Shown here: positions 56,025-64,000 of the stretch, one piece after another | Layout: each line of letters opens with the position of its first letter | How positions within the stretch are numbered: the first letter of the stretch is position 1 | Origin: Candidatus Edwardsbacteria bacterium RifOxyA12_full_54_48 | Lineage (GTDB): Bacteria > Edwardsbacteria > AC1 > EtOH8 | Assembly: GCA_001777915.1 (NCBI GenBank) | Contig: MFFN01000002.1 | Span: forward strand, 62,001-126,000 | Direction: 5' to 3' | DNA: 64,000 nt | Notes under the pieces: model-generated | The model's input: only the letters and a program-made list of their open reading frames with translations | Databases searched by the model: none | Told to the model about the DNA's origin: nothing | Translations under genes and position numbers: made by a program

Positions 56025-57367
56025 GGATGATATTCAGGATACTGTTTTTATGCCTTTTGTGTATCTGGGTCGGCGTCAGCCAGGCGGAGTACAGATGTTT
56101 TTACGGCAACCTGCATGCCCACACCAGCTATTCCGACGGCGAAAGCACCCCCGACACCGCCTACGCCTACGCCCGGGATGTGGCCCGGGTGGATGTTCAG
56201 GCCCTGACCGAGCACAACAACGGCGGGAGCTTCGGCGGGGTCAGCTATTCCATCACCCCCGAGCATTACCAGAACCTGAGGCTGATCGCCGACACCATGA
56301 CCGCGCCGGGCCGGTTCGTGGCCCTGTCCGGACAGGAGGTGGGCAGCATCGGCAGCTCCGGTTTCGGCCATATCAACATCTGGGAGGCCCCCGGCCTGTG
56401 GCCCTACAACAACACCGACCTGCTGGGCTGTTATTCCTGGATTTTGGGGCAAGGCTACCCGGCCATGTACTGCCATCCCGATTCCTCCTGGAACAGCAAT
56501 TTCAACGATCTGTACTACTATCAGGATTACGACCGGGCCATGGACCTGATCGAGGTGATCAACAGCAGCTCGCTCTACGAGGATGCCTATTTCAGGGCCC
56601 TGGAGAAGGGCTGGCATGTGGGGGCCTCGTCCAACCAGGACAACCATCACCGGGACTGGGGCCACCGGGTGAATTACTACGGCAACATCCCGCTGACCGG
56701 GATCTGGGCCGACACCCTCACCAAACCGGCCATTCTGGAGGCCCTACAGGCCCGGCGCACCACCGCCATGGAGGTCAGCCCGGCCGATGACCGGATAGAG
56801 CTGCTGCTTTCGGTGGACGGCCGCTATCAGGGTCAGCATTTCATCCGGCAGGAGGGGACGGCAAAGATCAGGATCGAAGCCCGGGCATCCACCAGCTTCG
56901 CCAGCCTGCTGCTTTACAGCAACGGCATTCCATCCGATACTTTCAATCTGGTCCCGGCCTCCAACCAGACGGTATGGGAGCTGGAGAAGAGTATTGGATT
57001 GGGCACGGTGTATTATTTTGTCAAGGCCCTGCAGACCGACGGCGACCGGGCCTGGACCAGCCCGGTGCACATCGACGGGGTGGCCGAAAAGAGTCCGGTG
57101 GTAACCTGGCCCACCCCCATAAGGAATTTTTCCCGGATCGTTTTCACCCCTCTGCCTGGCGCAATCTCGGTCAAAGCTGTCATCTTCGACCTGTCCGGGC
57201 AGAAGATAAAGGAGATAACCGGAAGCCAGCCCGATCAGCCTATCGGCTGGGACGGAAAGGATGCCAGGGGCCGCCAGGTCATGAACGGCGTTTACTTCAT
57301 CCGGCTGGAACAGAGATCCGCCACCGAAACCAGGACCTCCCTGGGGAAAACGATGGTGTCCCGATGA
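56021..57367 (+). CDS. Secreted PHP-type (CehA/McbA-like) metallohydrolase
   Basis: A 448-residue exported protein. Signal peptide 1-22, then a PHP domain: YGNLHAHTSYSDG (about 30), ALTEHNN, LSGQEVGS, MYCHPDSSW and GASSNQDNHH, the His/Asp/Glu set expected for a trinuclear metal site. The C-terminal about 75 residues are a FlgD-Ig/T9SS-like domain (VIFDLSGQKIKEI, NGVYFIRLEQ). Such proteins hydrolyse phosphoesters or related bonds; the substrate is unknown. It is coupled by ATGA overlaps to both its neighbours. Confidence 0.88.
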   Translation: MRMIFRILFLCLLCIWVGVSQAEYRCFYGNLHAHTSYSDGESTPDTAYAYARDVARVDVQALTEHNNGGSFGGVSYSITPEHYQNLRLIADTMTAPGRFVALSGQEVGSIGSSGFGHINIWEAPGLWPYNNTDLLGCYSWILGQGYPAMYCHPDSSWNSNFNDLYYYQDYDRAMDLIEVINSSSLYEDAYFRALEKGWHVGASSNQDNHHRDWGHRVNYYGNIPLTGIWADTLTKPAILEALQARRTTAMEVSPADDRIELLLSVDGRYQGQHFIRQEGTAKIRIEARASTSFASLLLYSNGIPSDTFNLVPASNQTVWELEKSIGLGTVYYFVKALQTDGDRAWTSPVHIDGVAEKSPVVTWPTPIRNFSRIVFTPLPGAISVKAVIFDLSGQKIKEITGSQPDQPIGWDGKDARGRQVMNGVYFIRLEQRSATETRTSLGKTMVSR

Positions 57368-58248
57368 AAAGATTTATTATCATTTTGGGCGCCGTGGTGC
57401 TGGCCCAGACAGTCCAGGCCCAATTACTTTACTGGGGCCTGCCCACCACCGCGGAACAGGTGGCGTTCGGCCAGGGATGTCTGCTGCAATCCCGGGAACC
57501 CCAGGGGTTGATGCATAACCCCTCATCCCTGGGCTTCATAAAATACCGGACGCTGGCGGCCTCGGGGATCCAATGGTGGCAGGAGGTATACGGGGGCTCG
57601 GCCAGCGCCGTGCTTCCGGTCAGAGGATACGGCACGGCTTCCCTCGGCCTGGGCTATTGGTCACTGGGGACCATGGCCGGGTATTCGGAGGACGGCCGGC
57701 CGATGGGAACCGTCCAGTCGCAGGCCACCAACCTGGGGCTGGGTTACGGGCTGGTGCTGGACGATGCCTGGGGGCTGGGTCTGGCCTTGAAATCCTCCCG
57801 GTTGAACCTGCCGGACCGCTACGACTGGGGCTGGAGCTCGGATATCGCCCTGAGCTATAAAAGGGGCCTGATCACCGGCAGCCTGATGGTCAAGGACCTG
57901 GGGCCGGATTATCCCAAGAACAACGAAATCAACTATCCCCTTAATACGGTATATCTGGCCGGGGCCGGGGCGGCATATTTTGAAGGAAAGGTCAGCGGCT
58001 CGGTGCAGTATAACATCAGAAAAGAGGAGGGCGGCTATCCCTCCCTTTCCCTGGAGGTCGCACCGCTGTCAGGCCTGGACCTGAAAATAGGGTATGAAAA
58101 AGTTCCCGAGCTGGCCGACCGATCTCCCCTGGGCTTTGGGATCGAGATAGATAAGCTGGGGCGCCGGGACCTCAGCGTGACCTACGGTTACCGTTCCTAC
58201 GGTGATCTGGGCCATATCCAGGCCCTGACCATGGGGATCAGCTTCTAG
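57364..58248 (+). CDS. PorV-like outer-membrane barrel
   Basis: A 294-residue exported protein. The true start is ATG 57364, overlapping the previous stop as ATGA; the longer open frame upstream is a shadow of the metallohydrolase gene. Signal peptide MKRFIIILGAVVLAQTVQAQ, then AEQVAFGQGCLLQSREPQGLMHNPSSLGF, the PorV-like N-terminal signature. The rest alternates strands and ends in ALTMGISF. Ends one base before the DHH gene. Its small size suggests a PorQ-type relative. Confidence 0.82.
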   Translation: MKRFIIILGAVVLAQTVQAQLLYWGLPTTAEQVAFGQGCLLQSREPQGLMHNPSSLGFIKYRTLAASGIQWWQEVYGGSASAVLPVRGYGTASLGLGYWSLGTMAGYSEDGRPMGTVQSQATNLGLGYGLVLDDAWGLGLALKSSRLNLPDRYDWGWSSDIALSYKRGLITGSLMVKDLGPDYPKNNEINYPLNTVYLAGAGAAYFEGKVSGSVQYNIRKEEGGYPSLSLEVAPLSGLDLKIGYEKVPELADRSPLGFGIEIDKLGRRDLSVTYGYRSYGDLGHIQALTMGISF

Positions 58249-58249
58249 C

Positions 58250-59743
58250 ATGCCGGAGAACCATACCACGCCTAGGCCGGCAAACCCGGCTGATTGGGCT
58301 TCGCTGCAAAAAGCGGCGGCGATCATTAACCGGGCCTGCCGGGAGAAACGGGGCATCGCCATTTGGGGCCATGATGACATCGACGGCATTGCCAGCGTCG
58401 CCATCATGCTGGATGCCCTGCGGGGCAAGACGGAGGTGATCTATTACATCCCCCCCAAGTCCGTCACCCATTACGGCCTGGACCGGGAGGTGATCGATCA
58501 GCTGCTGGCCCGGGGGGCCTCGCTTTTGATAACCGTGGACTCCGGCATCTCCAGCATAGATGAGGCGGAATATGCCGCAGCAAAAGGGCTGGAACTTATC
58601 ATCACCGACCACCACGAACTTCCTCCCCGGCTGCCGAAGGCTGTCTGTCTGCTCAACCCCAAGATCCCGGAGGAGGGGCGTCCCACCCCCCATCTGGCCG
58701 GAGCCGGTGTGGCCCTGTATCTGGCGGCTGCAATGGACGGTGAATCCCGGGAAGACTGGCTGAACCAACATCCCCAACGGACAGCCTGGGCGGCACTGGC
58801 CACCGTCACCGACCGGGTGCCTATGACCTCTGAGAACTGGCATATAGTCCGGAGCGGATTGGGGTTCATCGACGGCAACGAAGTGATCGGCAGATTGAAC
58901 GATCTGCTGGGAATATCCAGCGAACAGGGCCTGTCGCCCAGGATAATTTCCCAGACCTATGTGAGCCTGCTGTCCTCGGGCATCTCCCAAGGGTTTCGCC
59001 ATGAGACCCTGGAGCTGCTGCAGGGTGATTTTGATCCCCAGCATTGGCAGGAGCTGTACTCGGAGGAACAGCTGTGGCTGAACCGGATGGAGGAGCAGGT
59101 GGCGGCCAAGACCGAAAAGGCCCTGGCCGACCCCAATCCCCTTAAAGTGCTGGAGGATGATCAACTGCCCTGGAGCCTGGTGGGGCCGGTGGCCGGCGGG
59201 GTCCGGGACCGGACCGGGCTGCCGGTGATAATCCTGGGCCGCAAGAACGGCCTGACCGCCGGGGAATGCCGGGGGTTCGAACCGTTCGATTTCGTCGCCC
59301 TGCTTAATGAACTGAAAAGGTTTTTTCTCCAGCATGGCGGGCACAAACCGGCGGCCGGCTTCACGGTCCTGGAGGGCCGGGAGAAGGAGCTGATCGAGGC
59401 CCTGCGAAAATACGGAACTAAAGATCCAGCCCTGATCCTGAAAGCGAAACCATCAAAAAAAACCGACCATAAACTTGTCCGGCTGTCGGAGATCGATGCG
59501 GCCCTGCCGGAGATACTTTTGCGGGCGCCGTTCGGTCCGGCCAACCAGCCTCCGGTCTGCGAATTTGATAATTTGCTTTTGCCCAAATACAGCCAGCCGG
59601 GTGACCGTTATTGGCTGAGATATCTTATGGCCAGCCAGAAAAATCAGGATTTTGTAAGCTGCAAATGCCGCTGCACCCTGGATGTCACCCATAAGGACAT
59701 TTTCTATTTGGATATTTTAGAGCTCAAAGCAAATAAATATTGA
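58250..59743 (+). CDS. DHH-family phosphoesterase (RecJ-like)
   Basis: A 497-residue cytoplasmic protein (no signal peptide). DHH domain motifs: GHDDIDGIAS (about 40), TVDSGISS (about 88), ITDHHELP (about 120). The DHHA1 motif is near 365 (HGGHKPAAGFTV). A C-terminal OB-like portion ends near 497. This matches RecJ-type single-strand DNA exonucleases, though it is shorter than classic RecJ (about 570 residues). It begins one base after the upstream barrel gene, an unusual place for a repair enzyme. It could act on nucleic acid taken up by the neighbours. Function inferred. Confidence 0.88.
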   Translation: MPENHTTPRPANPADWASLQKAAAIINRACREKRGIAIWGHDDIDGIASVAIMLDALRGKTEVIYYIPPKSVTHYGLDREVIDQLLARGASLLITVDSGISSIDEAEYAAAKGLELIITDHHELPPRLPKAVCLLNPKIPEEGRPTPHLAGAGVALYLAAAMDGESREDWLNQHPQRTAWAALATVTDRVPMTSENWHIVRSGLGFIDGNEVIGRLNDLLGISSEQGLSPRIISQTYVSLLSSGISQGFRHETLELLQGDFDPQHWQELYSEEQLWLNRMEEQVAAKTEKALADPNPLKVLEDDQLPWSLVGPVAGGVRDRTGLPVIILGRKNGLTAGECRGFEPFDFVALLNELKRFFLQHGGHKPAAGFTVLEGREKELIEALRKYGTKDPALILKAKPSKKTDHKLVRLSEIDAALPEILLRAPFGPANQPPVCEFDNLLLPKYSQPGDRYWLRYLMASQKNQDFVSCKCRCTLDVTHKDIFYLDILELKANKY

Positions 59744-60216
59744 GTTCTTAATAAGTAATCTTCGTGAATTGCTGTATCGCAAGGGAAGAAACCTGGTATT
59801 TTGTATCTATATCCATGTTTCCTCTCCACTTTCTCTTTATAGAGAAAGTGGAGAGGAGAATCGCCGCCTACACCGGTGCTTTGACGGAATGATGTCCGAC
59901 GGACTGAATTTGCTGAACACGCCAAGCTCATTTGTGTAACTCACAGCAAATTCCGGGCGTCCGCCTAAGCCTAACCAGCACCGCTGACTGCGGCACATTG
60001 GGGAACCCAGGTAAAAGGCCGCTTCAGCTGACGGGGATGGCAACAGTGGCCGGTAAGATTTATTTGCAGAGCACGGGTTTTATTTATCTCATCAAGAAAT
60101 TTAGGCCCCGTATATCTTTACCCACCCGGGAGGTGTGCGGCGAGCTCTTAACATCTCCCCGCCTTGCGGTACTGAAAGTAGCATTAAACAGTTTAATATA
60201 TAATAGGATAGAGGGC
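59744..60216. other. Intergenic region with palindromes, no gene
   Basis: A 473-base gap. It holds a 17-bp perfect hairpin (59820-59857) and GC-rich structured sequence at 59940-60060. Minus-strand frames here are repeat artefacts, and the in-frame extension upstream of 60217 has no ribosome site or conserved start. The promoter for the ATPase gene is not obvious. Confidence 0.5.
59820..59857. repeat. 17-bp perfect hairpin
   Basis: TCCTCTCCACTTTCTCT, loop TTAT, then the exact complement AGAGAAAGTGGAGAGGA. No T-tract follows, so it resembles a palindromic interspersed element rather than a terminator. Confidence 0.7.
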
Positions 60217-61296
60217 ATGGCTGAAGTATTACTTGAGAATTTGACCAAGGTATATGACAAAAAGGTCACGGCGGTAAGCCGGGTGGATCTGAAGATCAAG
60301 AACGGGGAATTCCTGGTTCTGGTGGGCCCGTCGGGCTGCGGCAAGACCACCATCCTAAGGATGATCGCCGGATTGGAGGAGATCACCGAAGGTAAGGTTT
60401 ATATCGATAGTGCTGTGGTCAACGATGTCGCCCCTAAGGACCGCAACGTGGCCATGGTCTTTCAGAATTACGCCCTTTATCCCCACATGACGGTGTTCGA
60501 CAACATCGCCTTCGGGCTGAAGATGGCCAAGATGGACAAGGCCCTGATCAAGGAGAAGGTGGCCCGGACCGCCGAGATGCTGGACATGGGAAAATACCTG
60601 GACCGCAAACCCAAGGCCCTGTCCGGCGGCCAGCGCCAGAGGGTGGCCCTGGCCCGGGCCATCGTCAAATCGCCCAAGGTCTTTTTGTTCGACGAGCCGC
60701 TGTCCAACCTGGACGCCCAGCTCAGGACCCAGACCCGGGCCGAATTGAAGCGGCTCCAGCAGCAGCTTAACACTACCGCCATCTACGTCACCCATGACCG
60801 CACCGAGGCCATGACCCTGGGCGATAGGATAGCGGTGATCAAGGACGGACGGCTGCACCAGGTGGGCGAGCCCCTGGCCATCTACAACGACCCGGCCGAC
60901 CTGTTCGTGGCCAATTTCATCGGCACCCCGGGGATCAACCTGATCCCGGGAGAGCTGACGGCCGCCGCCGGCAAATTAGGCTTCAAGAACAAGCAGCTAT
61001 CCAAGGAGCTGCCGCATATCTCCGCCGGGGCGGAGAACGGCACCCCGGTTTTGCTGGGAGTACGGCCGGAGAACGTATCGCTGGTAAAGGAAGGGGAGGG
61101 ATTCAAGACCGTGGTGGACCTGGTGGAGCAGCTGGGGGGTGAATCGCTGATCTACACCACCTCGCCAGACGGATACAAGGTCATCGCCCGGAGCTTCGGC
61201 AATGTCAAGCTGGAGCAGAACAGCCACATCAGCCTGGATTTCAAATCTTCCGAGGCCCATCTTTTCAGGGAGTCCGACGGGCAGAGGGTAAGATAG
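60217..61296 (+). CDS. Sugar ABC transporter ATP-binding protein (MalK/UgpC type)
   Basis: A 359-residue protein starting at ATG 60217 (GAGGG just upstream). Walker A G37-P-S-G-C-G-K-T-T45, signature LSGGQRQRVALARAI (about 134), Walker B FLFDEPLSNLDA, and H-loop VTHDRTEAM. A C-terminal TOBE-like regulatory domain follows (VLLGVRPENVSLV, HLFRESDGQRVR). This is the generic ATPase that serves CUT1 sugar transporters, and the two permeases and binding protein at 42-46 kb lack a local ATPase, so it is the likely partner. It ends in a stem-loop. Confidence 0.93.
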   Translation: MAEVLLENLTKVYDKKVTAVSRVDLKIKNGEFLVLVGPSGCGKTTILRMIAGLEEITEGKVYIDSAVVNDVAPKDRNVAMVFQNYALYPHMTVFDNIAFGLKMAKMDKALIKEKVARTAEMLDMGKYLDRKPKALSGGQRQRVALARAIVKSPKVFLFDEPLSNLDAQLRTQTRAELKRLQQQLNTTAIYVTHDRTEAMTLGDRIAVIKDGRLHQVGEPLAIYNDPADLFVANFIGTPGINLIPGELTAAAGKLGFKNKQLSKELPHISAGAENGTPVLLGVRPENVSLVKEGEGFKTVVDLVEQLGGESLIYTTSPDGYKVIARSFGNVKLEQNSHISLDFKSSEAHLFRESDGQRVR

Positions 61297-61322
61297 ACTG
61301 CGGTATGGTCCATAATTGCATT

Positions 61323-61366
61323 AAAGCCCCTGTTCGTAGTTTACTGATTACGGGTAAGGGCTTTTT
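61323..61366 (+). terminator. Probable rho-independent terminator
   Basis: AAAGCCC at 61324 and GGGCTTTTT at 61358 pair with further imperfect inner pairing, and a T-tract follows. Closes the ATPase transcript. Confidence 0.65.
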
Positions 61367-61380
61367 GTGTTCTTAAATAT

Positions 61381-61692
61381 GTGTATGCCAACGGAATGCT
61401 TTTGGCCAGGTTAGACAGCACCGGGAGGAAGTTCTACTACCACCACGATGCCCTGGGAAGCACCATAGGCATAAGCGACAGTAATTACGCTGTTTACAAG
61501 AGTTACCTTTACGACGAGTTCGGAGACAGCCTTGGCGCGTGGGGTCCTACTCCTTATAACACTTATAGGTACACAGGCCAAGAGTATGATGGAAAGCCTG
61601 CGTATGCGTATAACCTGAGAGCGCGGGAGTATTACCCCAAGCTGGGCCGGTTTGGCCAGAACGACCCGATAGGGGACAAGGGCGGGAGCTAA
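61381..61692 (+). pseudogene. Orphan RHS-repeat core fragment
   Basis: About 103 codons match the C-terminal RHS core: FYYHHDALGST, YLYDEFGDSLG, YRYTGQEYDG and YNLRAREYYPKLGRFGQNDPIGDKG. This segment normally ends the conserved part of a very large RHS/YD-repeat protein and is followed by a variable toxin. Here the frame opens at GTG just after a stop, has no signal or YD repeats upstream, and stops within a few codons of the DPIG motif. It is a displaced fragment of an RHS cassette, probably not functional. Confidence 0.7.
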
Positions 61693-61729
61693 CCGGTCAG
61701 TCCTGCCGCATATTATCCGTTCATTCGGC

Positions 61730-61759
61730 TTGACAGTCCCCGGTCAATTCATATATAAT
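61730..61759 (+). promoter_or_regulatory. Sigma-70-type promoter
   Basis: TTGACA (61730-61735), an 18-base spacer, TATAAT (61754-61759). Both boxes are perfect. It drives the gene at 61811, which starts about 45 bases beyond the expected transcription start. Confidence 0.8.
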
Positions 61760-61810
61760 CATACATTGACGGAATAAAAACATTCTAGAACTTAAGGGAG
61801 AATTTTAAAA

Positions 61811-62485
61811 GTGTCGCATAATATCAGCAAGCACCGGCTGAAACACGATGAGTTCGCCGAAGACATGGCCAAGACCATAAACCTGTTCCGGAAATACAGC
61901 ACCGAGATCCTGGCCGTCCTGGTGGGGGCCCTGATCATCGTGATCGGATTATTCTTCGTGGCCCAGAACCGGACCAAGAACGAGCGGGAGGCCAACCTGC
62001 TGCTGGGATCGGCCCATGCCGCCCTGTTCAGCGGCGACGCCCAGCAGTCCCGCCAGGGATATGAGGACATCATCAAGCGTTTCGGCAGCACCGAATCGGC
62101 CAAGGAGGCCATGATCAACCTGGGCAATCTGAATTTTCAGATGCGCAACCAGGAGGAGGCCCTGAAAAATTACCAGCGGGCGGTCCAGGCCAAGCCCAAG
62201 AGCTACCTGCTGATGTCGGCCGCCATCGGCGGGGTGGCCGCCTGTTATGAGCAGTCGGGCGATTTCAATAAAGCTGCCGAGGAATATATGCAGATATTCC
62301 AGCGCTATCCCAAACAGAACTATATTTCGCTTAACGCCATGCTGTCAGCCGGCCGGTGCTATCGGGCGGCCGGAAACAATGCCAAGGCCCGCGAGGTTTA
62401 TCAGGGGATCCTCAGCAAATATCCCGATGACCAGAACGCCCAGAAGGCCCGGTCGGCCCTGGCCATGCTTCCGACGGCGGAATGA
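61811..62485 (+). CDS. Membrane-anchored TPR protein (YfgM/TolA-binding-like)
   Basis: A 224-residue protein with a GTG start. A single membrane helix (about 34-54, TEILAVLVGALIIVIGLFFVA) follows a basic cytoplasmic tail. The rest is TPR repeats (LGNLNFQMRNQEEALKNYQRAV, GVAACYEQSGDFNKAAEEY, AGRCYRAAGNNAKAREVY) facing the periplasm. YfgM-type proteins help periplasmic chaperone traffic at the Sec translocon. Its promoter is near-perfect, suggesting high expression. It lies 10 bases before the GH57 gene and is probably co-transcribed with it. Confidence 0.82.
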   Translation: MSHNISKHRLKHDEFAEDMAKTINLFRKYSTEILAVLVGALIIVIGLFFVAQNRTKNEREANLLLGSAHAALFSGDAQQSRQGYEDIIKRFGSTESAKEAMINLGNLNFQMRNQEEALKNYQRAVQAKPKSYLLMSAAIGGVAACYEQSGDFNKAAEEYMQIFQRYPKQNYISLNAMLSAGRCYRAAGNNAKAREVYQGILSKYPDDQNAQKARSALAMLPTAE

Positions 62486-62495
62486 GAAAGGAACC

Positions 62496-64000
62496 ATGCC
62501 TGCCCTGAACGTCGCATTTCTGTGGCATATGCACCAACCCTGTTACCGGGAGCCGGATAACAGGGTTTTTCGCCTACCGTGGGTAAGGCTGCATGCCCTG
62601 AAGGATTATTACGACATGGTCTCCATCGCCCAGCAGCATCCGGATATCAAGCTGTGCTTCAATCTGGTGCCGGTGCTGCTGGAACAGCTGCAGGATTACG
62701 TATCGGGAAGTTGCAGCGATCTGCATCTGGAGGTCAGCAAAAAACCGGCCGCCGACCTGAACAACGAAGAAAAGCTCTTTGTGCTGCGGGATTTTTTCAT
62801 GGCCAACTGGGCCAACATGGTGGAGGTCCATCCCCGGTACCGGGAGCTGCTGGGCAAGCGGGGCCGTAATCCCAAGCCCGGGGATCTGGCCGATATCGCC
62901 AGACGGTTCAGCGTCCAGGACATCCGCGACCTGCAGGTCTGGTTCAATCTGGGCTGGACGGATCCGGTCCATTTCCAAAATGACCCCCAGCTGGCCCGGC
63001 TTAAGGCCAAGGGCAGCAACTTTACCGAGGAGGACAAGGGGCTTTTGTGGAACAGCCAGCAGGCCATCCTGGCCTCGATCATCCCGCTGTATAAACAGGC
63101 CTGGGATTCGGGACAGCTGGAGATATCCACCACCCCCTATTATCATCCCATCCTGCCGCTGCTGTGCGACAGCAATATCGCCCGGGAATCAATGCCGGGA
63201 GCCCCGCTGCCTCCGGCCTTTGTTTTCCCGGAGGATGCCCTGGCCCAGATCACCCAAGGGCTGGATTACCTGGAGAAGATATTCGGCCGGAGGCCGGCCG
63301 GGATGTGGCCCTCCGAGGGCAGCGTCAGCCGGGAGACGGTGGAGCTGATGGACCGGACCGGGGTCCGCTGGCTGGCCAGCGACGAGGGCATTCTGGAACG
63401 GTCGCTGGGACGGCATCTCCGCAGGGGGCACGAGCTGGCCCATCCTGAGATCTTATATCGTCCTTATCGCCTGGGCAGCTGCAGCCTGTTCTTCCGGGAC
63501 CGGGTGATCTCGGACAAGCTGGGCTTTGATTATTACAACTGGGACCCGGCCCAGGCGGCCCGGGACCTGGTGGCCAGGCTGGAGCAGTCGGCAGAAAAAC
63601 TGGGGGCCGAGGCCGCAAAACATATCGCCCCGATAATACTGGACGGCGAGAATGTCTGGGAATTCTTTCCGGATGACGGCCATGAATTCCTTAACCAGCT
63701 GTACGGCCGCCTGTCATCCAGCCAGAAGCTGAGATGCTGCACCTTCAGCCAGTATCTGGACGAACAGCATGATCTGCCCGGCCTGACGAAACTGTTTCCC
63801 GGCTCCTGGATAAACAGCGATTTCCGGATATGGATCGGGGCCGAGGAGGATAACGAGGCTTGGGAGCAGCTGCTCCGGGCCCGCCAGGCGGTCCAGCAGA
63901 GTCAGAAAACCCTGGAGGGAGATCCTGAGAGATACCGCCAGGTGATGGAGCAGATCTACACCGCCGAGGGCAGCGACTGGTGCTGGTGGTACGGCGGCAA
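62496..64000 (+). CDS. Glycoside hydrolase family 57 protein (3' end beyond window)
   Basis: Open from ATG 62496 (ribosome site AGAAAGGAA) to the window edge: 501 complete codons, no stop. GH57 motifs are visible: AFLWHMHQPCYRE at the N-terminus, TTPYYHPILPLL (about 210), GMWPSEGSVS (about 270), and ILDGENVWEFFPDDG (about 380), whose Asp is the usual acid/base. WINSDFRIWIG and a C-terminal WCWWYGG follow. No signal peptide, so cytoplasmic. This family acts on alpha-glucans (amylase, branching or galactosidase activities). It fits the adjacent sugar ABC transporter as an intracellular glucan-processing enzyme. Confidence 0.93.
   Translation, partial: MPALNVAFLWHMHQPCYREPDNRVFRLPWVRLHALKDYYDMVSIAQQHPDIKLCFNLVPVLLEQLQDYVSGSCSDLHLEVSKKPAADLNNEEKLFVLRDFFMANWANMVEVHPRYRELLGKRGRNPKPGDLADIARRFSVQDIRDLQVWFNLGWTDPVHFQNDPQLARLKAKGSNFTEEDKGLLWNSQQAILASIIPLYKQAWDSGQLEISTTPYYHPILPLLCDSNIARESMPGAPLPPAFVFPEDALAQITQGLDYLEKIFGRRPAGMWPSEGSVSRETVELMDRTGVRWLASDEGILERSLGRHLRRGHELAHPEILYRPYRLGSCSLFFRDRVISDKLGFDYYNWDPAQAARDLVARLEQSAEKLGAEAAKHIAPIILDGENVWEFFPDDGHEFLNQLYGRLSSSQKLRCCTFSQYLDEQHDLPGLTKLFPGSWINSDFRIWIGAEEDNEAWEQLLRARQAVQQSQKTLEGDPERYRQVMEQIYTAEGSDWCWWYGG

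Noticed and set aside
59837-60043. Minus-strand frame of 68 codons in the gap before the ABC ATPase
   Set aside because: It lies over the 17-bp hairpin and repeat-like DNA and resembles recurrent artefactual frames in environmental genomes.
59940-60060. Possible riboswitch (c-di-AMP-like GGGGAACCCA and CAGCTGACGG strings) before the ABC ATPase
   Set aside because: Element order and spacing do not match the ydaO-type consensus. A covariance-model search would be decisive; by eye it looks like structured repeat DNA.

Overview
The window reads as one contig from an uncultured Gram-negative bacterium, most likely of the FCB superphylum (candidate-phylum type such as Edwardsbacteria, TA06 or Zixibacteria). 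This is inferred from many PorV/PorQ-like outer-membrane barrels, secreted proteins ending in FlgD-Ig / type IX secretion (T9SS)-like C-terminal domains, and a very dense set of two-component proteins; no 16S gene is present to prove it. All but one of the convincing genes lie on the + strand. Most of the window looks GC-balanced to GC-rich; 2.9-8.5 kb is clearly AT-rich.

Layout. 0-2 kb: an Xre-type regulator, a ferritin-like diiron protein, a zinc-ribbon/HNH-like small protein and a GIY-YIG-like protein. 2.4-8.5 kb: a defence block with a restriction-nuclease fragment cut at its catalytic motif by a 21-bp tandem array, an EcoRI-family adenine methyltransferase, a DUF262-HNH nuclease, a zinc-hook AAA_13 ATPase and a DUF2971 protein. 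8.6-13.5 kb: a small operon with two SpoIIAA/STAS-like proteins, a winged-helix protein, a bacteriohemerythrin and a hybrid kinase, followed by a decayed ADP-ribosylglycohydrolase. 14-17 kb: secreted and outer-membrane proteins behind a good sigma-54 promoter.

17.2-38.2 kb is a signalling island: a receiver fused to a degenerate kinase, an NtrC-type activator, single receivers, a receiver-HD-GYP protein, a seven-PAS sensor without a kinase, a double receiver, two very large sensor kinases and a conventional membrane kinase. From 25 kb onward the gaps between these genes are packed with near-identical interspersed repeats. 38.4-40.6 kb holds a TPR protein with 120-bp internal repeats and a tRNA-Arg(CCU) surrounded by tRNA fragments.

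40.6-64 kb is a secretion and nutrient-uptake region: a lamin-tail-domain secreted protein; a sugar ABC transporter (two permeases and a binding lipoprotein, with its probable ATPase 14 kb downstream); a compact run of overlapping genes for a 1,128-residue Ig/OB-fold protein, PorV-like barrels, a helix-hairpin-helix barrel, a UshA-type 5'-nucleotidase, a PHP-type metallohydrolase and a RecJ-like DHH phosphoesterase; then an orphan RHS core fragment, a membrane-anchored TPR protein and a GH57 glycoside hydrolase that runs off the end. The lamin-tail, OB-fold, helix-hairpin-helix, 5'-nucleotidase and DHH genes together suggest, as a hypothesis, cell-surface nucleic-acid scavenging.
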